From Saccharothrix deserti (GTDB taxonomy: Bacteria; Actinomycetota; Actinomycetes; Mycobacteriales; Pseudonocardiaceae), in the NCBI RefSeq assembly GCF_009769385.1, contig NZ_VKAB01000017.1, positions 1-64,000 of the forward strand: DNA of 64,000 nucleotides, written 5' to 3'. Made by a program: the position numbers and the translations under genes. Under the pieces are notes generated by a model. The model did no database searches. It had not been told where the DNA came from and was given only the letters and a program-made list of their open reading frames with translations. This document shows, piece after piece, positions 23,640-31,075 of the stretch. How positions within the stretch are numbered: the stretch's first letter is position 1; every line of letters starts with the position of its first letter.

Positions 23640-24175
23640 TGTACGAGAGAGAACGTCCGATCGGCACGGGAGATGACGAACTACCCGTGCAGCAAGGGCA
23701 GTCGGCAGGCAAGTACCGGGAGCGCAACCGAATTACGCACGACAGCAATGCCGCAGTACGCAGTACAGCAATGCGCAAGACCCGGAGCCGACAGCCGCAG
23801 GTGGTAGTCGAAGGACGGTCAGGCGAGCTGGGGCCGATCAGTGGAAGGGGTTCCAGCCGGTGGCCGAGGACGGTCGGCGAGGTGAGCCGGAGCGGGCGAG
23901 AAGTCCGGTGCCGATCGTCGAGTGGTGACAGGCAAGTCGATAACCAGAGGAGAAGGGAAGGGTTTTACACCATCGGATCGCCTGCCTCGGGCTGAAGTCG
24001 GCCGGGCGGGTACCGCAGTCCAAGAAGATTGGAAGGTGGTCTCCGGTTACGCGAATGCGATCCACGCAGTCTCCGCTGCTCGTGCGGATGACGCGGAAGC
24101 AGTAAGCCGACCTCGCGGTCGGTTGGTGGGAACCCATAACCCCGGGGCCCCGGTGCCGAACGGCACCGGGGCCCC
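23640..24175 (+). ncRNA. Putative structured non-coding RNA or long 5' UTR, about 535 nt
   Basis: The interval runs from a promoter-like pair to the GGGGCCCCGGTGCCG/CGGCACCGGGGCCCC terminator hairpin and contains no codon-biased frame. Its G+C is visibly lower than the genes. Local stems include GCACGGG/CCCGTGC near its 5' end with a 13-nt loop, GGAA-GGGG-TTCC, and CCGACC-TCGC-GGTCGG near its 3' end. The purine-rich segment AACCAGAGGAGAAGGGAAGG is unstructured. It does not carry the signatures I know for RNase P RNA, tmRNA or SRP RNA. It lies immediately before a MerR-like gene, so it could be an independent RNA or a regulatory leader of that gene. Confidence 0.45.
24144..24175 (+). terminator. 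Perfect 15-bp hairpin before the MerR-like gene
   Basis: GGGGCCCCGGTGCCG (24144-24158) and CGGCACCGGGGCCCC (24161-24175) pair perfectly around AA, only 19 bases before the next ATG. No T-run follows. It may end the putative RNA or control read-through into the regulator gene. Confidence 0.75.
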
Positions 24176-24193
24176 TCGTGGCGCGGAGGTGCG

Positions 24194-24550
24194 ATGACCC
24201 CAGAAACAAACGAGCCGCGACCTGCGGCTGACAAGTTCGACGACGACCACTACCCCGCTTACACGATGGGCAGAGCAGCGGAGATGCTCGGCACCACGCC
24301 GGGATTCCTGCGCAGCCTGGACGAGGCGAAGCTGATCGAGCCGGAACGCTCGTCAGGCGGCCACCGCCGCTACTCCCGGTACCAACTGCGGTTGGCGTCC
24401 CGGGTCAGGGAATTGGTCGATCAGGGCATGGGTCTGGACGCCGCGTGCCGCATCGTCACCCTCGAGGACCAACTCGAGGAAGCCCGCAACCTCAACAAGC
24501 AGCCCCCGCCGGCTCCCGATCAGCCGTACCCGCCGTTGCGGGGCATGTGA
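24194..24550 (+). CDS. MerR-family helix-turn-helix regulator
   Basis: The product is 118 residues with a MerR-type winged helix: YTMGRAAEMLGTTPGFLRSL, then DEAKLIEPERSSGGHRRYSR, with the usual G-G-H-R-R-Y wing. A short helix (ELVDQGMGLDAACRIVTLED) and a Pro-rich tail follow. No C-terminal effector domain or metal-binding Cys is present, which places it in the small actinobacterial MerR/HspR-like group. GGAGG precedes the ATG. A strong hairpin and the putative RNA stand directly upstream, suggesting attenuation or leader control. Targets are unknown. Confidence 0.88.
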   Translation: MTPETNEPRPAADKFDDDHYPAYTMGRAAEMLGTTPGFLRSLDEAKLIEPERSSGGHRRYSRYQLRLASRVRELVDQGMGLDAACRIVTLEDQLEEARNLNKQPPPAPDQPYPPLRGM

Positions 24551-24711
24551 CCCGTCGAGGGGCCGGGGACGTCGACCGGACACATCCAAGGGGCGCGCGT
24601 CACGGATTCCTACTCCGTGACCCGCCGTCCCGTCGCCGTCCCGGTTCCCGCGTCTGCTCCCGAACGGAATCTCAGCCGCACCTCTTGCGCTTCTGTCACC
24701 AGCCCAGACGA
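24551..24711. other. Intergenic region without recognisable features
   Basis: Between the MerR-like gene and the tRNA terminator I see no codon-biased frame, repeat or clear promoter on either strand. Confidence 0.5.
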
Positions 24712-24749
24712 CTCAGGGCCTTACCGAAGGATCTCGGTAAGGCCCTGAG
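24712..24749 (-). terminator. Terminator hairpin downstream of tRNA-Pro
   Basis: CTCAGGGCCTTACCGA and TCGGTAAGGCCCTGAG form a perfect 16-bp stem with a 6-nt loop, starting five bases after the 3' end of the tRNA gene on the minus strand. Confidence 0.8.
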
Positions 24750-24753
24750 CTGC

Positions 24754-24828
<75 letters not shown>

Positions 24829-24852
24829 GCGTGGGATCGAACGAGGTGAACT

Positions 24853-25812
24853 CTACCTGATGCTCCGACCCACTCCGAACCGGGTATCACTTTCTGCCTC
24901 GGACGGGGTTTGACCTGCGTCGACGGGGCGCGCGACCAAGGTCAGCAGGCTCGCCTCCGGAGGGCAGGCGAAGCGCACCGGGGCGTACGGCGACGTGCCC
25001 AGGCCGGCGGAGACGTTCAGCCACGTGTGCGCGCCCCAGCGGGAGACGCCGCGGGCGCGTGAGCGGTCCAGTTCGCAGTTCGTCACGAGTGCGCCGTAGC
25101 CGGGGATGCGGAGTTGGCCGCCGTGCGTGTGGCCGGCCAGCACGAGGTCGTAGCCCTCGGCGGCGAACGGGTCCAGGACGCGGGGCTCGGGCGAGTGGGT
25201 CACGCCCAGGCGCAGCGGGACGTCCGGGATCGGGCCGCTGATCTCGTCGAACCGGTCGCGCTTGAGGTGCGGGTCGTCCAGACCGGCGGCGAAGATCTCC
25301 TGGCCGTTCACCTCGAACCGGACGCGGGTGTGGGTCAGGTCCAGCCAGCCGCGCTCGATCATCGCCGCACGCAGGTCCCGCCACGGCAGCGGGATGCCGT
25401 GGATGCGCTTCGTCTTCGCCGACGGCAGCAGGTAGCGGGCCGGGTTCTTCGGGCGCGGCGCGTAGTAGTCGTTGCTGCCGAACACGAACACACCCGGACG
25501 GTTCAGCAGCGGGCCCAGGGCGCGGACGACGGCGGGCACGGCCTGCTGGTGCGCCAGGTTGTCCCCGGTGTTCACCACGAGGTCCGGCTCCAGCTCGTCC
25601 AGCGCGGCGACCCAGCGCTGCTTGGACTTCTGGCCCGGCATCATGTGCAGGTCCGACAGGTGCAGCACGCGCAACGGCGACGAGCCGGGCGCGAGCACCG
25701 GCACCGTCGCTTCGCGCAACGTCCACCGCCTGCGCTCGATGCCCGCCGCGTACGCGAGCGTGGCGGTGCCCAGGGCGGTGGTGGCTAGCAGCGTTCGGCC
25801 GAGCGTCTTCAC
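24853..25812 (-). CDS. Membrane-anchored metallophosphoesterase (Rv3683-like)
   Basis: The product is 319 residues with an N-terminal membrane anchor ([17 protein letters not shown]) and a calcineurin-like phosphoesterase domain. Metal motifs are [27 protein letters not shown] and [11 protein letters not shown]. It probably acts at the outer face of the membrane on a phosphodiester such as a lipid or UDP-sugar. In mycobacteria the homologue Rv3683 neighbours ponA2, as it does here with a few insertions, which suggests an envelope role. It starts the conserved backbone region of the window. Confidence 0.92.
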   Translation of the reverse strand: MKTLGRTLLATTALGTATLAYAAGIERRRWTLREATVPVLAPGSSPLRVLHLSDLHMMPGQKSKQRWVAALDELEPDLVVNTGDNLAHQQAVPAVVRALGPLLNRPGVFVFGSNDYYAPRPKNPARYLLPSAKTKRIHGIPLPWRDLRAAMIERGWLDLTHTRVRFEVNGQEIFAAGLDDPHLKRDRFDEISGPIPDVPLRLGVTHSPEPRVLDPFAAEGYDLVLAGHTHGGQLRIPGYGALVTNCELDRSRARGVSRWGAHTWLNVSAGLGTSPYAPVRFACPPEASLLTLVARPVDAGQTPSEAESDTRFGVGRSIR

Positions 25813-25876
25813 GTGGTCGAGGGTAGGGCGTTAACCGATTCGGGGTGCGACGGGCCGCCCGGTACCGTTCCGGCTC

Positions 25877-26344
25877 ATGGCGGAGTTGAAGGCGAAGTTG
25901 CAGGCGGATCTGACAGTGGCGATCAAGAACCGGGAGACGGTTCGGGCGGGCGCGCTGCGGATGACGTTGGCCGCCCTCACCACCGAAGAGGTCTCCGGCA
26001 AGACCGCTCGCGAGCTGAGCGACGACGAGGTGCTGAAGGTCATCACCCGCGAGGTGAAGAAGCGCAAGGAGGCGGCGGAGGCGTTCGCCGGCGCCGGGCG
26101 GACCGAGCAGGCCGAGTTGGAGCAGGCCGAGTCCAAGGTGCTGGAGGCCTACCTGCCCGCGCAGCTCGGTGACGACGAGCTGGCCGCGCTGGTCGACGCC
26201 GCGATCGCCCAGGTGGCGGAGCAGATCGGCGAGCAGCCGGGGCAGCGGCAGATGGGCCAGGTCATGAAGGCCGTCAACGCGCAGGTCGCGGGGCGTGCCG
26301 AGGGTGGGCGAGTGGCGGCGGCGGTCAAGGCGAAGCTGGCGTAG
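25877..26344 (+). CDS. GatB/YqeY-domain protein
   Basis: The product is 155 residues of the GatB/YqeY family, related to the tRNA-binding tail of the GatB amidotransferase subunit. It opens LKAKLQADLTVAIKNRE, has the TLRM-like GALRMTLAALTTEEVSG, and continues EVLKVITREVKKRKEAAEAF and YLPAQLGDDEL. The function is not settled, and an accessory role in tRNA-dependent amidation is assumed from homology. TACCGT at 25863-25868 lies eight bases before the ATG, which indicates a leaderless transcript. It is divergent from the metallophosphoesterase gene, a common actinobacterial arrangement. Confidence 0.92.
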   Translation: MAELKAKLQADLTVAIKNRETVRAGALRMTLAALTTEEVSGKTARELSDDEVLKVITREVKKRKEAAEAFAGAGRTEQAELEQAESKVLEAYLPAQLGDDELAALVDAAIAQVAEQIGEQPGQRQMGQVMKAVNAQVAGRAEGGRVAAAVKAKLA

Positions 26345-26371
26345 GCCGGCGGGGCAGAGCCGCGAGACGGG

Positions 26372-26806
26372 TCAGCAGGTGTCCGTCTCGTGCTGGTGCA
26401 CGACCGCGTCCGTGATCGGCAGCGGGATCTCGTACACCGAGCACAGCCAGACGCTGCTGCCACCGATCACGGCCCCCGGGCCCAAGCCGTTCACCCGGGC
26501 GGTGATCACAACCCGGTCGGGTGAACGGCTGACGTCCAGCACCTTGTTGGACGAGGAGTCGACCGACGCGACATCGGCGTCGGTCAGCTCGCCGTCGGCG
26601 ATCGCGGCGCGCAGGTCCTCCACGACGCCGGCCATGACCATCCGCGCGTCCTCCTCGGCGAACCGCCTGCCGCGCTCGCCGGAGTCGTGCACGGCCACGA
26701 AGAACCACGTGGCGACGCCGACCAAGACGACGAGGACCCCGCCGAGCACCCACCACGAGAGCGTGGTGAGTGCTCGGCCGAGGCGCCACTCGCGGGAACC
26801 GGTCAT
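26372..26806 (-). CDS. Single-pass membrane protein, hypothetical
   Basis: The product is 144 residues. A hydrophobic helix (TTLSWWVLGGVLVVLVGVAT) follows a short basic N-terminus. The rest is an extracytoplasmic domain with RVVITARVNGLGPGAVIGG, two Cys residues, and a C-terminal ETDTC. The ATG overlaps the stop of the large upstream secreted-protein gene (ATGA), so the two are coupled and probably work together at the cell surface. No family is recognised. Confidence 0.8.
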   Translation of the reverse strand: MTGSREWRLGRALTTLSWWVLGGVLVVLVGVATWFFVAVHDSGERGRRFAEEDARMVMAGVVEDLRAAIADGELTDADVASVDSSSNKVLDVSRSPDRVVITARVNGLGPGAVIGGSSVWLCSVYEIPLPITDAVVHQHETDTC

Positions 26807-29800
26807 GAACCTTGATACTCGATCGAGTCAAGCTTGTGCTGGAAAAGCAGCGAATAGCCCGACGCACCCGGCGTGTTGGGGTGGAACGACTCCCGGCTGG
26901 TGCACGGGTCCTCCCCGCCGACCGAGGGGATGCAGAACGGCGACGGCGCGTCGCCCTCGTGGTAGTCGCCCTCGCCGTTGGCTCCGAGGCGCGGACCGTG
27001 GAGCCACGCCGACGAATCGCAGATCCGGTGGCCGGTGAAGTGGTCGATCGCCGCCGCGTAGTGGACCTTCCGGCCCAGCGCGGCCTGCTCTTCGACGGCT
27101 TCCCGTTGCCGGAGGGTGATGTGCGCGGCGAGATCGTTCAGGGCCTTGGCGTGGATGCTGCTGAACAGTTGGCCGCTGCACGCGTTCTCCTCGACGAACA
27201 GCTTCGGGTAGCCCATGAGCACGATGTCCGCGTTGGGTGCGCGCGACGCGATGGTGCGCAGGGTGGCCGAAATACCCGACTTGTTGTTGTCGATCAGCGT
27301 TTTGTACTTCTCGACGAACTCCGCGATGCTGCCGCTGCCGCAGGCGGTGTGCTCGATGCAGTTCGAGATGGCGCCGCCGAACATGTTCTCGTCGTTGGCG
27401 CCGATGGTCAGGCCGACGAGCGTGGTGTTGGCGTCCAGCACACCGGAGTCGACCTGCGCGATCTCCCGGAACTGGCCCTCGCCCGCCGTGTACTGGGCGG
27501 GGTTGCCCCACGACGTCGGGACTCGGGTGCCCAGCACCGACCACGTCCGCGCGCCCGAGCACGCCACGAAGCCGAGTTCGGCGCGGGGGTTGAACTCGTC
27601 GGCCAGTTGGCCGAGGTTGTCCTCCTCCCCGAACAGCACCGTCTTGCGCGCCCACGCGTCACGGCTGCGCCGGCACGCGGCCCAGTCGGGCGTCCCGTGG
27701 TTGTTGTCCGTCTCGCGGTAGTAGTTCCCCACGCCCTCACCGGACGTGTAGGAGTCGCCGAGCACGGCCACGATGTGCCGTGGCTTGGCGGGCAGCGGCT
27801 GGAACGCGACCGCGTCCCACGCCACGTCGTTGACGCCCCGGCCCTCCTCGGTGATGTTGCTCAACCGCACCTGCGGCGTGCCGGTGAACTGGTACACGCC
27901 CAGCGACACCCACTTGTTCTGCTCGGTGCCCTGTGGCAGGTACCGGTTCTTGTCGAACGACCCACCGCCCCGGTTGACCTCGTAACGGGCCTGCTGCGTG
28001 TGCGCGCCGTGGTCCGGGGTGTGGACCAGGACCCGCGCCCAGCCGTTCAACGGCCGGTTGAGCGTCCACGTGCCGGTGACCTCGAGCTTGGCGCCCACGG
28101 CATCGGCGCGGTTGGTGTGGGAGAACCAGAAGTGCCCGCCGAACCCGGCGCCGAGCTGGTGGAAGTCCGCTTTGGACGGATACCGGCCGGCGGAGTCGGC
28201 GCCGAACGCCAGCGAGAACGAGCCCTCGCTGGTCCACTGCACGCCGCACGGTCGCTGGGTCGTCGAGTGCGGCGGCACGGACGTCGTGACGTCGTCCACG
28301 ACCAGCGCGCCGTCGGGCAGGCCGTCGCGCCTGCAGTTCGGCGGGTAGCTGCGGCCGTCGGGCTGGTAGGCCACATCGGGCTCGCGGAACCGGATGATCT
28401 CGTGGCCGCACTTGGCGGCGCAGTCGTCCTTCCACTGCGCCGGGTAGTGCCACCAGCACTTCAGGTCGTAGTAGCCCTGCGCGTCGCGGTGCACGCACGG
28501 CCCCGCCGGCTCACCGATCGTCGACTCGTCCTCGGGCGTGTTCGGGTCGTCCGGCTTGTTCGGCAGCTCCGACCGGGTGGTGTCGCAGCCGTTCTTCAGG
28601 ACCTCGCAGAACAGGGTCGTCGGCGGCTTCACCGCGCGCCGGTTCGCCTCGGCGCTGGGGCCGGTCTGCGGCGGGTCGATGCCCTCACGCCACCCGTTCC
28701 AGTAGGACGCGACGTAGCCGTGCACCAGCTTGCCGGGTGATTCCACCGACTCGATCGGGTGGCCCGCCCAGCCGAGCACCTTCTCCTGGTACGGCCAGCG
28801 CTCGGGGTTCGCCGCGTCGGCGTAGCTGATGTCCAGGAACGACGCGCGGTTGGCCGGGTAACGCGGGTTGACCGGGTTGTTGGCCCAGCCGACGCCCCAC
28901 GGCGAGTCGCTCGGCGGGTTCTGCGGGTTGAACCCCGAGTTGTACGCCCAGATCGCGAAGAACCAGTTCTCCAGGTACTGCGGGTCGCCGTCGTTGACGA
29001 GCATCCCGGCGTTGCGGGTCTGGTTCCACTTCTCCTGGAGGATGCGCAGTCCGGCGGCGATGTTGGTGGCGAAGTCGACCGCGACCGCTTTCTGCTGGTT
29101 CGCGGGCAGCGCGGTCTCGCCCGGCTTGGTGCGCCCGGCCATCCGCATGCCGTCGGTCACCTGCGCCACGCCGTAGCCGCAGTCCGCTTCGTTCCAGCGG
29201 ATGTCCCAGTCGTCGCCGGGGTCCGTGTTGTAGATGTCGGTGCCGTAGAAGTTGCCGATCAGCGGGTTGGCCGTGACGCCGGGCAGCGCGAACCGCGCGG
29301 CCTGCCACAGGTTCGACTCCTGGGCGAGGATGCCCAGCATCACCTGCGACGGCACCCGGCCGCCGCCCGTCAGCGCGCGCGGCGGGAACATCTGCTGCGG
29401 CTGCCACGCGGGCAGGCCGGAGTGCTTCCAGTTGGCCTCCCGCTGGATGTAGAGGCCGTTCGTGACGGCGTAGTTCACCGCCCACTCCACCTGGCGCGCG
29501 GTGGGTTGGTAGACCTGCACGTTCGGGTCGTTGCGGGCGATGGCGCAGGTCTGCTCGGCGTCCAGCGGGGTGTCCGGGGAGCCCGCCGCGCCGATGGTGG
29601 CGGCGGTCAGCTCGGGGTGGCGGACCCGGCCGGTGTCGGACATCGGGGACGGGGTGGCGGCCGGGTCGACGGTGAACGCGGTCTGCTTGCCGGTGGCCGT
29701 CACCTTCGCCTCGACGCGGACCGGCCGTGCCGCCGCCAGGTCTTGCACCGCCGCACGCGGGTCGGAGTTCCCGGCCCGCAGCACCGAGGTCACGGCCACC

Positions 29801-30816
29801 TCGCCGAGCGTCGACATCTCGCTGTCCTTGGGCACGTCCAGCCGCGCCACCGTGCGCGGCAGGCCCTTCACCTCGTCGGCCTTGCCGGTGACGAACACCC
29901 GGCCCGCCGCGCTCGCGGCCAGGCCCAGTTCGCTGAGCGGACCCTTGGCGAGGGTGTCGACCTGCGCGTTCTTCTCGGCCTTCGCGAGCCTGCGGACGAA
30001 CGCCGTGTCGCCCTCGCGGTCGAGGAACACGACACCGCCGTCGGCATCGGCCTTGAGGTGGAAGGGCAGTTCGGACGTCGGCGCGAGCAGCCGCCGCGCG
30101 CCCGCCCGGTCGACCGACACCAGACCGGCGGAGTCGGCCGCGACGATGCCGCCCGGCGTGGGAACCGCCGAGGTCAGCTGGCCGGGCACAGCGACGGGCG
30201 CGCCGAGCGTCCCGGCCGCCGCGTCCACCTCCAGGAGCCTGGTCCGGCCGAGCGAGTCCACACCGTCCTGCGTGATCACGGCGGTCTCACCGGCGCCGCA
30301 ACCGGGGTTGTAGTACGCCAGGCTGCTCTGCACCGGCAGCTTGGTCACCGCGCCGGAGTCCAGGTTGACGGTCGCGGTGAACCCGCCCCGGTCGAACAGG
30401 TCCGTCTCGTTCGTGAACGTGCGCGGCGCGTAGACGACCACCAGGCGTCGGCCGGACCCGGTGGCGCAGGCGTTGCCGATCCACTGGTCGACGTCGAAGC
30501 CGGGCTCGGACAGGGTCGCGACGGTGCGCCAGGCGTAGCCGTCGGCCGCCCGCGCGGCGAGCAGGTGGAAGCCGTCGGCGTCGCCGGACGTTGTCCAGGC
30601 CACGTCGGCGGACTCGCGCCAGTTCTTGCCCAGCACCTCGGTCCGCTTGTCCGGAGGCACCGTTCGGGGTTCCGCGCTCGCCACCTCGGCGGGCGAACCG
30701 GCCCGTTCGGCGGTCTTGTCGGTCTTCTGGTCGGGAGCCGCCTGGGCAGCCGTGACGGGGAGCAGCGCGAGGATCATCGCGGCGCCCAACCGTCTGGTCG
30801 ATTTCCACCGGAGCAA
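26803..30816 (-). CDS. Very large secreted protein: propeller-like N-terminus, lysozyme-like domain, golvesin-like domain, SGNH hydrolase
   Basis: The product is 1,337 residues. The TTG start with GGGGGA upstream gives a signal peptide (RRLGAAMILALLPVTAAQA). Residues about 40-400 contain repeated beta strands, propeller-like. A lytic-transglycosylase-like domain follows (VMLGILAQESNLWQAARF, GVAQVTDGMRMAG, FAIWAYNSGFNP). Next come Cys-rich linkers, then a golvesin/CBM-like beta-sandwich (FWFSHTNRADAVGAKLEVTG). The C-terminal 350 residues are an SGNH esterase with AVLGDSYTSGEG, LTIGANDENMFGG and SFHPNTPGASGY. It would act outside the cell on peptidoglycan and acylated glycans. It is coupled to a small membrane-protein gene and has a clear promoter upstream. 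Confidence 0.88.
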   Translation of the reverse strand: MLRWKSTRRLGAAMILALLPVTAAQAAPDQKTDKTAERAGSPAEVASAEPRTVPPDKRTEVLGKNWRESADVAWTTSGDADGFHLLAARAADGYAWRTVATLSEPGFDVDQWIGNACATGSGRRLVVVYAPRTFTNETDLFDRGGFTATVNLDSGAVTKLPVQSSLAYYNPGCGAGETAVITQDGVDSLGRTRLLEVDAAAGTLGAPVAVPGQLTSAVPTPGGIVAADSAGLVSVDRAGARRLLAPTSELPFHLKADADGGVVFLDREGDTAFVRRLAKAEKNAQVDTLAKGPLSELGLAASAAGRVFVTGKADEVKGLPRTVARLDVPKDSEMSTLGEVAVTSVLRAGNSDPRAAVQDLAAARPVRVEAKVTATGKQTAFTVDPAATPSPMSDTGRVRHPELTAATIGAAGSPDTPLDAEQTCAIARNDPNVQVYQPTARQVEWAVNYAVTNGLYIQREANWKHSGLPAWQPQQMFPPRALTGGGRVPSQVMLGILAQESNLWQAARFALPGVTANPLIGNFYGTDIYNTDPGDDWDIRWNEADCGYGVAQVTDGMRMAGRTKPGETALPANQQKAVAVDFATNIAAGLRILQEKWNQTRNAGMLVNDGDPQYLENWFFAIWAYNSGFNPQNPPSDSPWGVGWANNPVNPRYPANRASFLDISYADAANPERWPYQEKVLGWAGHPIESVESPGKLVHGYVASYWNGWREGIDPPQTGPSAEANRRAVKPPTTLFCEVLKNGCDTTRSELPNKPDDPNTPEDESTIGEPAGPCVHRDAQGYYDLKCWWHYPAQWKDDCAAKCGHEIIRFREPDVAYQPDGRSYPPNCRRDGLPDGALVVDDVTTSVPPHSTTQRPCGVQWTSEGSFSLAFGADSAGRYPSKADFHQLGAGFGGHFWFSHTNRADAVGAKLEVTGTWTLNRPLNGWARVLVHTPDHGAHTQQARYEVNRGGGSFDKNRYLPQGTEQNKWVSLGVYQFTGTPQVRLSNITEEGRGVNDVAWDAVAFQPLPAKPRHIVAVLGDSYTSGEGVGNYYRETDNNHGTPDWAACRRSRDAWARKTVLFGEEDNLGQLADEFNPRAELGFVACSGARTWSVLGTRVPTSWGNPAQYTAGEGQFREIAQVDSGVLDANTTLVGLTIGANDENMFGGAISNCIEHTACGSGSIAEFVEKYKTLIDNNKSGISATLRTIASRAPNADIVLMGYPKLFVEENACSGQLFSSIHAKALNDLAAHITLRQREAVEEQAALGRKVHYAAAIDHFTGHRICDSSAWLHGPRLGANGEGDYHEGDAPSPFCIPSVGGEDPCTSRESFHPNTPGASGYSLLFQHKLDSIEYQGS

Positions 30817-30917
30817 GGTGTTCCCCCACGGTTTTCGGGCGCGCCGAAGCACACCGAACGGCAAGTGCGGTGGTGTCGGAGCTGGGTGCGGTGGCCGTGC
30901 CACCCGTGATCGAACCG

Positions 30918-30947
30918 AATATAGGGACGCGCCGAACGCGGTGTCCA
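30918..30947 (-). promoter_or_regulatory. Promoter of the large secreted SGNH protein gene
   Basis: On the minus strand TGGACA (plus 30942-30947) and TATATT (plus 30918-30923) are 18 bp apart, about 100 bases before the TTG start. TATATT is conspicuous in this G+C-rich DNA. Confidence 0.6.
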
Positions 30948-31017
30948 GGAAGCGGTCGGCCGTCCACACCTGCCTCTAGCAGGCATTTCCCGCCGGCGGG
31001 ACAGTCACGGCGATGGT

Positions 31018-31033
31018 GTGAGAGCGCTCTCAC
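31018..31033. promoter_or_regulatory. 16-bp perfect palindrome resembling a LacI-family operator
   Basis: GTGAGAGCGCTCTCAC is a perfect palindrome. LacI-type sugar regulators of actinomycetes such as CebR and CelR bind closely similar GAGCGCTC-centred sites. It lies about 70 bases upstream of the -35 element of the SGNH protein gene and just past the ponA2 stop. No LacI gene is in the window. Confidence 0.45.
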
Positions 31034-31035
31034 GA

Positions 31036-31060
31036 CCGCGCGGCGACCCTCGCCGCGCGG
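31036..31060 (-). terminator. Hairpin after the PonA2-like gene
   Basis: CCGCGCGGCG and CGCCGCGCGG form a 10-bp stem with loop ACCCT just downstream of the PonA2 stop on the minus strand. Confidence 0.6.
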
Positions 31061-31075
31061 GCTCTTCCGCCCGGA

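Noticed and set aside
23640-24175. RNase P RNA, tmRNA or SRP RNA
   Set aside because: The conserved segments of these RNAs that I know are absent, and no tRNA-like 3' end is formed.
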